Positions 15,207 to 25,900 of a DNA stretch of 47,284 nt are shown here, in pieces. The notes under the pieces are model-generated. The model was given only the letters and a program-made list of their open reading frames with translations, did not search any database and was not told the origin of the DNA. Source of the stretch: a virus; the IMG/VR virus record IMGVR_UViG_3300044957_000305, positions 1 to 47,284 of that record; one strand, written 5' to 3'. The position numbers and the translations under genes were made by a program. Each line of letters starts with the position of its first letter. Position 1 is the first letter of the stretch.

Positions 15207-17942
15207 ATGGCCATTGGTCGTATATCCGGTCAGCTCTTAAAGGACAATTTACTCAGAGATAGAGTAAATTTGAAATTTGAGAATGATTTGTTATTTTTAT
15301 TTGTCAACAGTAATAATGCTGCGGAACATAGAATTGGTATAAAAACAAATGCTCCAAAACCAAATAGTGCATTAGACGTAAACGGTAAAGCCTGGATCAA
15401 TGAAATTGAAACAGAGATGTTTACTAGTGATAACGTTGAAATAAACGACAATTATATAAGAAGCTCCATAGGTGATCTAGTATTAAGAGCCGCTACCAGT
15501 AATGATGGCATCTTAATTACTAATAATGTAAAAGTAGAAGGAAATCTACATGCAACAGGAAACATTACAGCAGATGGTAGTTTAACACTAGGTGATGCTG
15601 ACACAGATGATATTATTTTTCAAGCAGATATCAATAGTAATATAATTCCAAATATACATCAAACTTATGATTTAGGCAAAGATACAAAGGCTTGGCGTAG
15701 AGTATTTGTTGATGATTTAAGATTAGGAGATCCAGAATTATTAGATGGATATGATTTTGCACAAACTAGTATACCAGGATCTGGAACTCTTCCAGCAAAA
15801 ATTTTTACAGGTATCACTGGTGATAACTATACCAAAATTAATAATAACGTAACAGATGGTCATTTGGCTCTAAGTTCAAACGGTAATGGGCTTATCGAAT
15901 TGGTCAATGATACTAGAGTACATCAAGACCTAAACGTATTAGGTGATATTGCTACAGATAATGCAAATTATATCCTATTAGGAGATCCAGAATATGGTAT
16001 ACTGGATGGTGCAGTAGGAATGACACCACAAACTAGTCTTACAGATGGAGTTGCTCAATTAAATCTAACATTGACTTTATTGGTACCTCCATCACCCCCA
16101 AGTTTTCCAAATGGACAACAATTACCTATAGCAAATTTAGAAATAAGAATTATAAATTTGCCTGCTGCTAATCAATTATTGAATAATAATCCTATTACCG
16201 CTCCTAGCAGAGGTACACAGATTTTAGTTTCAAGAAATAGTAATTTTATTACTAATCCATTACCTTCAACAGGACCAGGTAATAGAGGCACAATCACTGT
16301 AAAAAGAAATCAAGCAACCACGGTTACTAAGTTACTGACTTATGGAAATAGTACGCAGATTATAACAACAGTATTCACAGGTACAACAAATGGCAGTCAG
16401 GAAGTTAAGTATACTCAACCAAGTGCAGGTGTTTTAATTGTTGGTTATTTGATTAGAACAGCTGATGCACAAATTCCATTTGGTGGTTTACAGAATAATC
16501 AAACATATATCATTACTGCTATTAGTAGTAAGGTTATGAAAATATCTATTTATAATGTTGCCACTGGAAGTATTGGAGCTCCTTTTGTTGCCACAAGTAC
16601 TGCTACAGGTTCAATGACTTTTAGTTCAATTGATGATACAGGAGATTATACACTGTTAGATACTAATCTGTACCTAAGCAATAATGTAGCTTATCCATTA
16701 ACTACTCCAGGATTCCACGAAGTGGTTGATTATCAGGTTAATGGTATTAATACTCCAGCAGGATGGAACACTGTACAAATTATTCATAGTGATGCAGGTC
16801 AAACCCCATTCACATTGACAACTGATACAGGAACTAATAGTGGTATTTGGTATTATGATAGCAGTCCAACTCTTACCCCAGTTTTTAGTTCTCTAGTTTT
16901 TAATTTAAAAACACAAAGTCTTAATTATTCAAGCACTATACCACATTATAATAGTAGTACCAAGTACCAGTGTAGTTTTATTTTAACTTGGAATGGCGGT
17001 GAGACTGGTCATGATTCAGTTAATTATCCATTAATTAGAACAAATGATAATGGACCATGGCAAACTGCAGGTAGTAAAACTTATGCGGATTTAGCCTATA
17101 CATATTTGGAACCAACTACTACAGTTTCTAATGGTGTAGGTCCTAATAATACAGATTTTACATTTAATGTAATAACAGGCTTTGGTGCTTGGACTACATT
17201 AACTACAGTTCCAGAATTTAGGGTAGATAATAGTTACTCAAGTGAAGTTACAAGTACATTGCCACCACTTAATGCTATAATTTTATATAAAACTGGAACA
17301 AATGGTAGTGCAAATTTTCTAGAAGAAACTAATATTGCTTTTACATCAGCAGTAGGTGGAAGTACAGCTGGCGCAAGAAGATGTGTAAATCCAGATGCTG
17401 GTGTTGCTGGTCAGGATACTCCAGTATTTACAGCAGGTAGTGAATTGTTTAATAGTCAAAATAGTACATTGTTAGTCACTGATGCAATTGTAGTAGGAAC
17501 ATCGCCAGGTGTCAACAGTTTGAAGCATGACAGAACAAATTATTCTATAGGTTATCTACCAGCTGGCCCAAATCTAAGTGGGCGTAGCGCAACAGAACCT
17601 CAGTATTTTACATTTAGATTTACAAGATCAGGAGTTAGTAAGTTTAGTTTAACATATGCAACAACTACTGGTGTAGCGGCAATTTATTGTGCTATGCCTG
17701 GAGTAGGTGGGACTGTTAGTAGTTTAAATAAGTGGTTAGATTTAAGGATTGATAATAGTTTAGCCAATGGTTGTGCATTAGGTGGTAATATGAATCCTAG
17801 TGCTACAGGCACTTTGACTTATAATTGCAGTTTTGGTATATTAAATTCAACGAATGCAGATGGTGAAGAAATTTGGGTTAGAATTAGATTAAATTCAGGA
17901 CAGAGAATTACAAGATTAACATTAGGTACTAGTACAGTTTAA
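15207..17942 (+). CDS. Tail fibre protein, copy 1 of duplicated cassette
   Basis: 911 residues behind GAGGAG. The N-terminus (MAIGRISGQLLKDNLLR, then LFLFVN and RIGIKTNAP) is a well-known start of T4-like marine fibre proteins. It is followed by VEGNLHATGNITADGSLTLG and the DINSNIIPNIHQTYDLG label used by phage fibres. The C-terminal 350 residues are paralogous to the 704-residue protein at 40664. Shared landmarks are SSxIPHY(N/S)S, EETNIA, LKHD-T-Y-(S)-G(Y/F)LP(A/S)GPN-SG and a final N-GC-(L/I)GG segment with an IRI(R/K)L end. An insert of about 100 residues around 16320-16660 is absent from the paralogue. Beta-structured; probably trimeric and surface-exposed. Confidence 0.85.
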   Translation: MAIGRISGQLLKDNLLRDRVNLKFENDLLFLFVNSNNAAEHRIGIKTNAPKPNSALDVNGKAWINEIETEMFTSDNVEINDNYIRSSIGDLVLRAATSNDGILITNNVKVEGNLHATGNITADGSLTLGDADTDDIIFQADINSNIIPNIHQTYDLGKDTKAWRRVFVDDLRLGDPELLDGYDFAQTSIPGSGTLPAKIFTGITGDNYTKINNNVTDGHLALSSNGNGLIELVNDTRVHQDLNVLGDIATDNANYILLGDPEYGILDGAVGMTPQTSLTDGVAQLNLTLTLLVPPSPPSFPNGQQLPIANLEIRIINLPAANQLLNNNPITAPSRGTQILVSRNSNFITNPLPSTGPGNRGTITVKRNQATTVTKLLTYGNSTQIITTVFTGTTNGSQEVKYTQPSAGVLIVGYLIRTADAQIPFGGLQNNQTYIITAISSKVMKISIYNVATGSIGAPFVATSTATGSMTFSSIDDTGDYTLLDTNLYLSNNVAYPLTTPGFHEVVDYQVNGINTPAGWNTVQIIHSDAGQTPFTLTTDTGTNSGIWYYDSSPTLTPVFSSLVFNLKTQSLNYSSTIPHYNSSTKYQCSFILTWNGGETGHDSVNYPLIRTNDNGPWQTAGSKTYADLAYTYLEPTTTVSNGVGPNNTDFTFNVITGFGAWTTLTTVPEFRVDNSYSSEVTSTLPPLNAIILYKTGTNGSANFLEETNIAFTSAVGGSTAGARRCVNPDAGVAGQDTPVFTAGSELFNSQNSTLLVTDAIVVGTSPGVNSLKHDRTNYSIGYLPAGPNLSGRSATEPQYFTFRFTRSGVSKFSLTYATTTGVAAIYCAMPGVGGTVSSLNKWLDLRIDNSLANGCALGGNMNPSATGTLTYNCSFGILNSTNADGEEIWVRIRLNSGQRITRLTLGTSTV

Positions 17943-17954
17943 TAGGATGATATA

Positions 17955-19934
17955 ATGGCAGTATCAATTGAAACTAAAGTAGATTTACTATTAAAAAAGT
18001 TATCAGGTGTAACTAAAACTGATACACCTGTAAACAAAAGCGTCAGTAATGAGGTAATAGCAAGTCCTAGTCTTAATAGAGGCGATCGTATTTGGCTTAA
18101 TAGTTATTTAATTCCTACGACTGCTAATCCAACATTAGGAACTGTTGAAAGTTATTTTCAAAATAATAGAGTTGAATGTGTACCAGATACCACTAGTCAA
18201 AAAGTCAGTAATGTATATCCAACTTGGAAGACTAATTTAACAGATTGGATACCCCCAGAGTTTGACAGTGTAAATATTGTAAACTCTTATAGAGTAAAAG
18301 TATTTTATGGTGAATCAGGCATTGTAGATCCTACAGCAAGTATCTCTAATCAACAAATTTTTGCTGATGGAAATTTAGGTGTAGGTGAATGGAACTTTGA
18401 TTATCAAGCAGGTGTATTGAATTTTTATGGTGGGACCATCCCAAGTAATATGAATTCTTCACACGTAATTTATATTTTAGGTTTTAGATATGTAGGCCCA
18501 ACAGGATTTAATAGTGTATTCAAAGTTGATACACCTATTATGCGTGGTAATTTACTACTACCCACATTGATAACACTGCGTGGTGATACAGTAATAGAAA
18601 AAAATGTAGTAATCAAAGAAGATTTAGAAATACAAGGTGGTGATATCACTACAAATCAAACTGTATTCAATTTGTTGAATACTCAAGCACTTACCGTTAA
18701 CTTTGCTAGGGAAGCAACAAACATTCAAATTGGCAGTAGTGATGGTATTACTAATATTAATAATAATTTAGATGTAGACGGTAACCTAAACATTGGTAGA
18801 GATTTAGATGTGGATGGTGATGTTAACATTGATGGTCAGGATTTAAAAACAACCAGTACAACATTTAATCTACTACCAGATACTGCTCAAATAGTTAATT
18901 TTGCCACAGCAGCCACTGATCTAGTAATTGGTGCAACAAGCGGTACGACACAAATTCGTAATAGTTTAGATGTAGATGGTGACGTCAACGTAGATGGTGA
19001 TTTTCATATTGGTAAAGATTTAGATGTTGATGGCGATTTAAACATTGACGGTGGTGATTTAACAGTAAGCACCTCTATATTTAATTTGGCCAATGCTACT
19101 GCTACAACTATCAACTTTGGTGGTGCAGCCACAGTTATTGAAATTGGTAGTAGTCAAGGTAGTACTAATATTAATAATAATTTAGATGTGGATGGTGATG
19201 TTAACATTGATGGTCAGGATTTAAAAACAACCAGTACATCATTTAATCTACTTCCAGACACTGCTCAAACAGTTAATTTTGCCACAGCGGCTACTGATCT
19301 AGTAGTTGGTGCAACAAGCGGTACTACACAAATTCGTAATAGTTTAGATGTAGATGGTGATGTTAACATTGATGGTGATTTTCATATTGGCAGAAATGTA
19401 GATGTTGATGGCGATTTAAACATTGACGGTGGTGATTTAACTGTAAGTACAGCGCAATTTAATCTTGTTAATGAAAATGCTACAACAATTAACTTTGGCG
19501 GTGCAGCTACAATTATAGAAATCGGAAGCCAAGAAGGTATTACCAATGTTAACAATAATCTTGACATTGATGGTGATGTCAACATTGATGGTGGTGACTT
19601 AACTGTAAGCACAGAAACATTTAATCTTGCAAATACTACAGCAAAAACTGTAAATTTTGCAGGTCAGGCTACAAACATTGAAATAGGCAGCAAGGAAGGT
19701 GATACCAGCGTAAACAATAACCTAAGAGTAGATGGTATTGTTGATGTTAATAATAGTTTGTATGTTGAAGGTCAAGCAAGAGTAAGTAGAAGTTTAGAAG
19801 TTGAAGATAGCGTCAAGGTACAAAGGGAATTAGAAGTTGAGGGAGATACACAAATTACAAGAGACTTGTCCGTAGGAGGTTACATCAAAGCGGGCATGTT
19901 GGTTGATACAATGATAGATTGTGGGGAGTACTAA
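17955..19934 (+). CDS. Tail fibre protein with DxDGD beta-helical repeats, copy 1 of duplicated cassette
   Basis: 659 residues. The first 190 residues are paralogous to the N-terminus of the 463-residue protein at 42778 (KVDLLxKKLxGVxKTD, SNEVI-SP-L-RGD-IW, VECVPD-T, W-(P/S)PEF, F-YxxGVLNF, (F/Y)RYVG-type). The rest is a tandem array of short beta-helix units that repeat DVDGDVNIDG, FNL..TA.T(V/I)NF(A/G).AAT and (I)GS/TSGTT elements, typical of intertwined trimeric phage fibre shafts. A 378-base (126-codon) unit is repeated almost exactly. It ends LVDTMIDCGEY, a C-terminus similar to NIVDCGTF of the protein at 40525. The start has a GGATG/ATAT leader only, so coupling with the previous gene (12-base gap) is likely. 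Confidence 0.85.
   Translation: MAVSIETKVDLLLKKLSGVTKTDTPVNKSVSNEVIASPSLNRGDRIWLNSYLIPTTANPTLGTVESYFQNNRVECVPDTTSQKVSNVYPTWKTNLTDWIPPEFDSVNIVNSYRVKVFYGESGIVDPTASISNQQIFADGNLGVGEWNFDYQAGVLNFYGGTIPSNMNSSHVIYILGFRYVGPTGFNSVFKVDTPIMRGNLLLPTLITLRGDTVIEKNVVIKEDLEIQGGDITTNQTVFNLLNTQALTVNFAREATNIQIGSSDGITNINNNLDVDGNLNIGRDLDVDGDVNIDGQDLKTTSTTFNLLPDTAQIVNFATAATDLVIGATSGTTQIRNSLDVDGDVNVDGDFHIGKDLDVDGDLNIDGGDLTVSTSIFNLANATATTINFGGAATVIEIGSSQGSTNINNNLDVDGDVNIDGQDLKTTSTSFNLLPDTAQTVNFATAATDLVVGATSGTTQIRNSLDVDGDVNIDGDFHIGRNVDVDGDLNIDGGDLTVSTAQFNLVNENATTINFGGAATIIEIGSQEGITNVNNNLDIDGDVNIDGGDLTVSTETFNLANTTAKTVNFAGQATNIEIGSKEGDTSVNNNLRVDGIVDVNNSLYVEGQARVSRSLEVEDSVKVQRELEVEGDTQITRDLSVGGYIKAGMLVDTMIDCGEY
18840..19595 (+). 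repeat. 378-bp in-frame tandem repeat in the fibre gene
   Basis: The sequence gatttaaaaacaaccagtac at 18840 recurs at 19218, a period of exactly 378 bases (126 codons). The copies differ mostly at third codon positions. A third, diverged unit follows. Nested within each are shorter DVDGD(V/L)N(I/V)DG units. Confidence 0.88.
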
Positions 19935-19955
19935 AGTACTATTTTAAGAAATTTT

Positions 19956-19963
19956 AATAAATA
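19956..19963 (+). promoter_or_regulatory. Late promoter-like octamer AATAAATA before the giant gene
   Basis: One mismatch to TATAAATA, 34 bases before the ATG at 19998 in a 63-base gap. An AAGGAA ribosome site lies 6 bases before the ATG. It could give the giant gene its own late transcript. Confidence 0.5.
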
Positions 19964-19997
19964 AGTGAGTATGAATTTTTATTCAAAAGGAACATAA

Positions 19998-22900
19998 ATG
20001 AGCACAAATATTAGATTTAAACGCAGTGATATACCTGGTAAAATACCATCACTTGATAGCATTGACCTAGGTGAATTAGCAATTAACACCGCTGATGGTA
20101 AACTTTTCACAAAGCAAGAAGTAAAAGCAGGAGCAGGTGTAGCAGCTATTCAAAAAATTATTGAGATTGGAGCTTCTGAAGTACCTAACGTACTCTATGT
20201 TGCCAAGAACGGTGATGATAGTAATAGTGGAAGGACTTTAGGTCAAGCTTTTTTAACTCTAAAGAAAGCCTTAAGCATATCGACTCCTGGGACAACTATT
20301 TTCTTAAAGAGTGGGGAGTATATTGAAGACAATCCTCTACGTGTTCCAGCTCGTGTGTCAATTGTTGGTGACAATTTGCGTAATACCACTGTTCGTCCTA
20401 AGAATGTAACTAAGGATATATTTTGGGTATACAACGGTGCTTATATATTCTGTATGAATTTTAAAGGACATATTGCCCCAAGTGCGGCAGTATGTTTTCC
20501 ACCAGATGGTAGTGCTGGTGAGATAGTAACCAGTCCATATACTCAAGCTGTTACAAGTATTACAACTACTGGTACAGGTATGCGTGTTGATGGCGCAGTG
20601 ACAACAGGTCTACGTTCAATGGTTTGTGATGCGTTTACACAGTACAATCAAGGTGGTATCGGTATTTACATGTTGAACAGAGGTAATACTCAGCTTGTAT
20701 CTATCTTTACAATTTGCTGTGACATTAGCTTTATGTGTGAGAACGGTGGTTTCTGTTCAGTTAACTTATCAAATAGCTCATTTGGTAATTTTGGTTTAGT
20801 AAGTCGTGGCGCAAGTGAACCTCTATATAGAGGTGTTGTTAAGAAAAGTGCTGGTCGCCAGATAACATTTAAGAATTTAGCTAAGCGTCCAAATATTGGT
20901 GATGGCGTACTTTTTGCTGATTATAATCAAGTTACATGTAACAGAGACAATGGTCTAGTAGTGGATGGTCTAGCATTTGATTTATTATATGAAGGTACTA
21001 CTCAAAGTACATTTGCTGGCCTACGTTATTGGAAAAAAGACAATTTAATAACTCCAATAGAGCAGTTAGCCCCAACAGTTGCAGCTATTAAACGTGCTCA
21101 AATAGTTGCTAAGGGTGTAATTGCTGGTACAAACGGTACAATTGCAGGTCAAGTTTTACCTGGTACTTTAAGTATTCAACCTGGCAATTCAACAGCTCAA
21201 CGTCTAGCTGGCGAAGCCTTTGGGATTGTTGCTGCGATTGTGGAAAATGGCCCAACCAGTCCAAGCCTAATTGTAGGCCCAGATTTGGACGCAGCGGAAC
21301 CAGAATATAAAACTTTAAGAGAAACAGTATTAGATAGACAAAGTCAAATTGTTGATCAAACTATTGACTTTTTAACAAAGAATTATCCAAGATTACCTTA
21401 TAGTAAATCAAAATGTATGAGAGATTTATCACTTGTTATCAGTGCCATAGCAGATGATATGATCTTGGGTACTAATTATAGAACAATTAAGGCAGCTCTT
21501 TCTTATCTAAGTTCAACTACAAGCCTTGGTTACACTATTCCAAGTGATCAACGAGATGCAACAAGAGAAGCTTTTAAGTTTGCTAGAGATAAAATTGTAC
21601 CAATTATACAAGAGGATGCGACCTTATTAGCAAGAGTACAAGCTAATTTTACCATTATTGATGAAACATTAGTTCGTGGTGCAAGTTATATTACTGATAT
21701 TACATCTGTTGGCAGTAGTGATGACAACAAATTATCTTATCCAATTTTACAAGATACAGATTTAACAGTTAAAAATCTTGTTAATAATTTACAAGCTAAC
21801 AAAGACTTTATAAAGGCCGAAGTCAACGATTATGTTAAGAAAAACTGGCCAGCAGTTGTAGCTTATGGCTATAATGAGGAGACATGCAAGCGTGATATTG
21901 GCTTTGCACTTGATGCCATATGCTATGACATATTATATGGTGGCAATAGTCAAACATTGGATGCAGCTAAGAGATACTTTAATTATGCTAGCGGATTAAC
22001 AGAACTACGTAGCAGTGAAGAAGTTCCAGCTACGGTTGATGCTTTTGGTCGTGTGCAATTATTAAGTCAGCGTGTGGTAATTTTAGATCCCATTGTGAAA
22101 CAACAAGTGGAAGTATTTCAAGTGTTCGACAATTTAATAGCAACTACTCAAACGCAAGTTAATAGATTAGGTGGATTGTTTAGTATATTCCTAAAACAAC
22201 TTGAAACAGATATTGTTGCTACAAGTGACTTTATTCAACCAAATGGTTCACGTACAGATGATAATAATTTAGAATATGCTTATACATTATTACAAGCCAA
22301 TAAAGCTGCTATTAAGACAGATGTTATCAATTATCTAGCAAGGGCTTTCCCTGCATTTAATTATGATAAAGTTAAATGTGCTCGCGATGTAGGTTATATT
22401 GTTGATAGTGTGTGTTTTGATCTAGTGCACGGTGGTAATCGTCAAAGCGTACAAGCTGGTATTTACTATTATGATTTTAATGAAGAAAGTAATGTTTTAA
22501 AATCAGTATTGCCAAATCAAATAAAACAAACTGTAAATGCTTATAAGTATATGAAAGAGGTATTACGTGATGTTTTAACTTGTAGCCCTGTTCCAAATCC
22601 ATGGCAAGGTGTAGTACCACAGCGTATTGATTTACCAGCAGCTACAGGTAGTGAAGTAGTAGCAGTTAGTAATTTAATTGATATTATTAATGAAATACTT
22701 ATTGAGGGTCCAAATAATACTGAAGATAGTATTCAAAGAATTAAACAACCAATTGCACTAACAGCCAGTGGTGATATTAATAAACAACGTGCTTTTAATC
22801 TATTAATGGCTAATCGTCAGTTTATTCAAGCTGAAATGTTGGCCTTTATAAATCAAAATTGGTTTGTAATCAGTGATGGTGATACAAGTTTTGCTCGTGT

Positions 22901-25900
22901 TAATACTGCTACTGAACTAACCTTAGGAACAACTACAACAGGTTTTCCAACGGTAACATATCAGCCAGCAAGTTTAAAGGCTATTCGTGATGCAGTATTA
23001 GCAGCAAAAGAAGAAATTAAGGCTGAAACAATTAAGTTTATGGCTAATAGCTTTTTTGATAACTTTAGTTTTAATAAACCAAAATGTTATAGAGATGTAG
23101 GTTTAATTCTTGATGCAATTTTAAGTGATATGGTATTTGATAGTAATTATAAAACAATTACTGCTGCTATCAGTTACCTACGTGCATATTCAAGCGAAGT
23201 ATTAGGTGCACAGAAAGTGCAAACTATAGCTGCATTAGAAGCAGCTAAAAAAATAACATTAGCAAGAATTGTAACACCCGCCGCGAAAACAGAAATAAGT
23301 ACAAGATTTGATATCATTCTTGATATTCTTGAAAAGGAAACAGGTGACGGCTACACAGTAACATTCCCAATACCAGCAAAAAATAGTGAAGAAGATATTG
23401 ATCATTATACAGCAGTTAATATTTTGCGTGACAATATAGACTTCATTAAGAAAGAAATTGTAGCTTATATTGATGCAAACTTTACTTTAAATGAATTTGA
23501 TAGAGAAAAATGTAATCGTGATACAGGTCTTATAATTGATGCATTGGGTTACGACCTAATGTTTATTAGTAATTTCCGTAGTATCAGTGCAGGTCGTGCA
23601 TATTTAAGAGCAAATGCTAAAACAGTTCAAGGTAGTCAAAAATTAGCTACACTTGGTGCATTTAGACATCTAAAGAAACTAGCTGTGGCCATCGTTAAAT
23701 CAAATAGCCTTGCAGTTAATAGTATTCAAAGCAATATGGACATAATCCTAGATATCCTTGATAAGGGTGAGAGTGCAGTACCTAAGTTTATGATTCCATT
23801 TCCAGAAAAAGGTCGTAGCATAGGATTTAAACGTGCCCGTGATTTAGTACAAAAAAATAGAGAATTTATTGTAGATGAAGTACTTACCTATGTAAATACT
23901 CCAGGTTTAGAATTACTAAGAGGTACAGTCACTCATCAAATAAATCCTATTACAAATCAATTTTTTACTGATGGTAGTTTTTATCAAGAAGTAGCAACAA
24001 ATGCAAATTTAAATACTTTAGTAGTAGGTGATCTTGTTAGAATTAGTGGGAAGTTATTTGGAACAAGTACAATTGGAGGATACGCAAATCCATCAACATA
24101 TAAAGTATCAGTTGTAACTACGGGCACTGGTCCAGGTGTTCAATTCCAAAAATTTAAACTTGTCAACTTAGACGGAACTGCTCTTGTTACAACACCAGGT
24201 ACAACTGGAAAAACAACAAGTATGAGATTTGAAGTTATCAAAACAGGTACATACGCTGTGCCAACAGGTTTTGATTTTGATAAATGCCGTCGTGACCTAA
24301 ATCTAATTTTAGATGCTGTATTCTATGATACAACTTATGGTGGTACATTAGAAAGTGTAATTGCTGCTAAAAGTTATTTTGTAGGTGCAGTAAGTCAACT
24401 TAATCCTAGCGGTAATGCTGAAGACGAAGTTGCTGCTACTATTAGAGCTTATGAATTACTAAGAACAGTTATTAAAGAAGTTGCAGAAGATAATCTTTGG
24501 GTACCAACAGTAGGCAATACAACATCTCAGGTACGTAGCCCAAATGGTAGTGATGGTAGTGAAGAAGCTGCACGTGAAATGGGTACATGTATTGATTTTA
24601 TTCTAAATGTACTACGTGATGATTCAACAATTGAGGTAAATCTAGATACACAAGCTACACAACCAGATATCAGTTGGGTTGATCCAAAGGCAAGAGCAGC
24701 ATATGATGCATTACAAGCAGTAAAATTTGATACAGAAGAAGCTGTATCAGATTTTGTAGATGAAAATTATGTATTATTTGGTTATGATCGTGCTAAATGT
24801 GCTCGTGATGTTGGTAATGTTATTGAAGCTGTACGTTTTGACATGATGTTTAACAGCAATTTCCGTAGTATTGTAGCTGGTCGCAGCTACTATCGTGCTG
24901 TTGCTAGTACAGTTGTTAAGGATCAAAAACCAGCTACATTAGCCAGTTTTCAATTCTTGAAAGGAAAACTACTTGAAATAGTTAAAGCAGTTGATCCAGA
25001 TAATCCAACAGCAGATGAAAGCGCAAGTATTCAGCGTGTAAGTCGTAGCATGGATATAATATTAGACATTTTAGAAAATGGTTTAACAGCAGAGCCAGCA
25101 TTTATACGTCCAGAGGCAACAGGTACTGGTGTAAGATCACAAGCAGTATTGACATTGCGTAATAATATTGAAAGTAAGCGTGATGATATAGAAGATGATT
25201 TGATCGAATGGATTGATGATCAAATTGAGAATAATCCAGCTTATGAAGATGTTGAATATGATGAAACAGCTTGCCGTAGAGATGTTGAGTATATCTTAGA
25301 TGCACTATACTATGATCTAACCTATGGTGGTAATTTAGAGACAAGAGTGGCTGCTCAAGCATATTATGCTGCCGCAGATGATAACATTCCTTTAGCACTT
25401 GGATCTGATGAAATACAACTAACACTTGCTGCTTACGCTCAACTTAAGGTAATTATTGATGGATATACAGATGCCCCAGTTGTCCCAAGTAATACCCTTA
25501 TTGACCTTATAATTGACTATATTAATACTGGTATTTTAGATGCTCAAGATATTCCTGACATTAGTTGGGTAAATTTAGGTATTAGAACATTTAATACAAA
25601 ACTAAGCGAAGCAAGCGTAGTTTCAAGACTTAAGCAACAAGTAACAGACTTTGTAGACTTAAATTTTGCCTATAATAAAGAGAAATGTGCTCGTGATGTA
25701 GGTTTCTTAATTGATGCTCTATGCTATGACATATTATATGGTGGAAACGTAGAAACTACACAGGCTGCTACTGCATATTTTGATGGTGCAGTAACTCCAA
25801 AAAGTACTATTCCAAAGCAAATTATTCAAACAGTGGCCGCTTATGAGAGACTGAAGGATGTTGTGTCTAACGTAGTACAATTGAAAGATGTACTGCCAAG

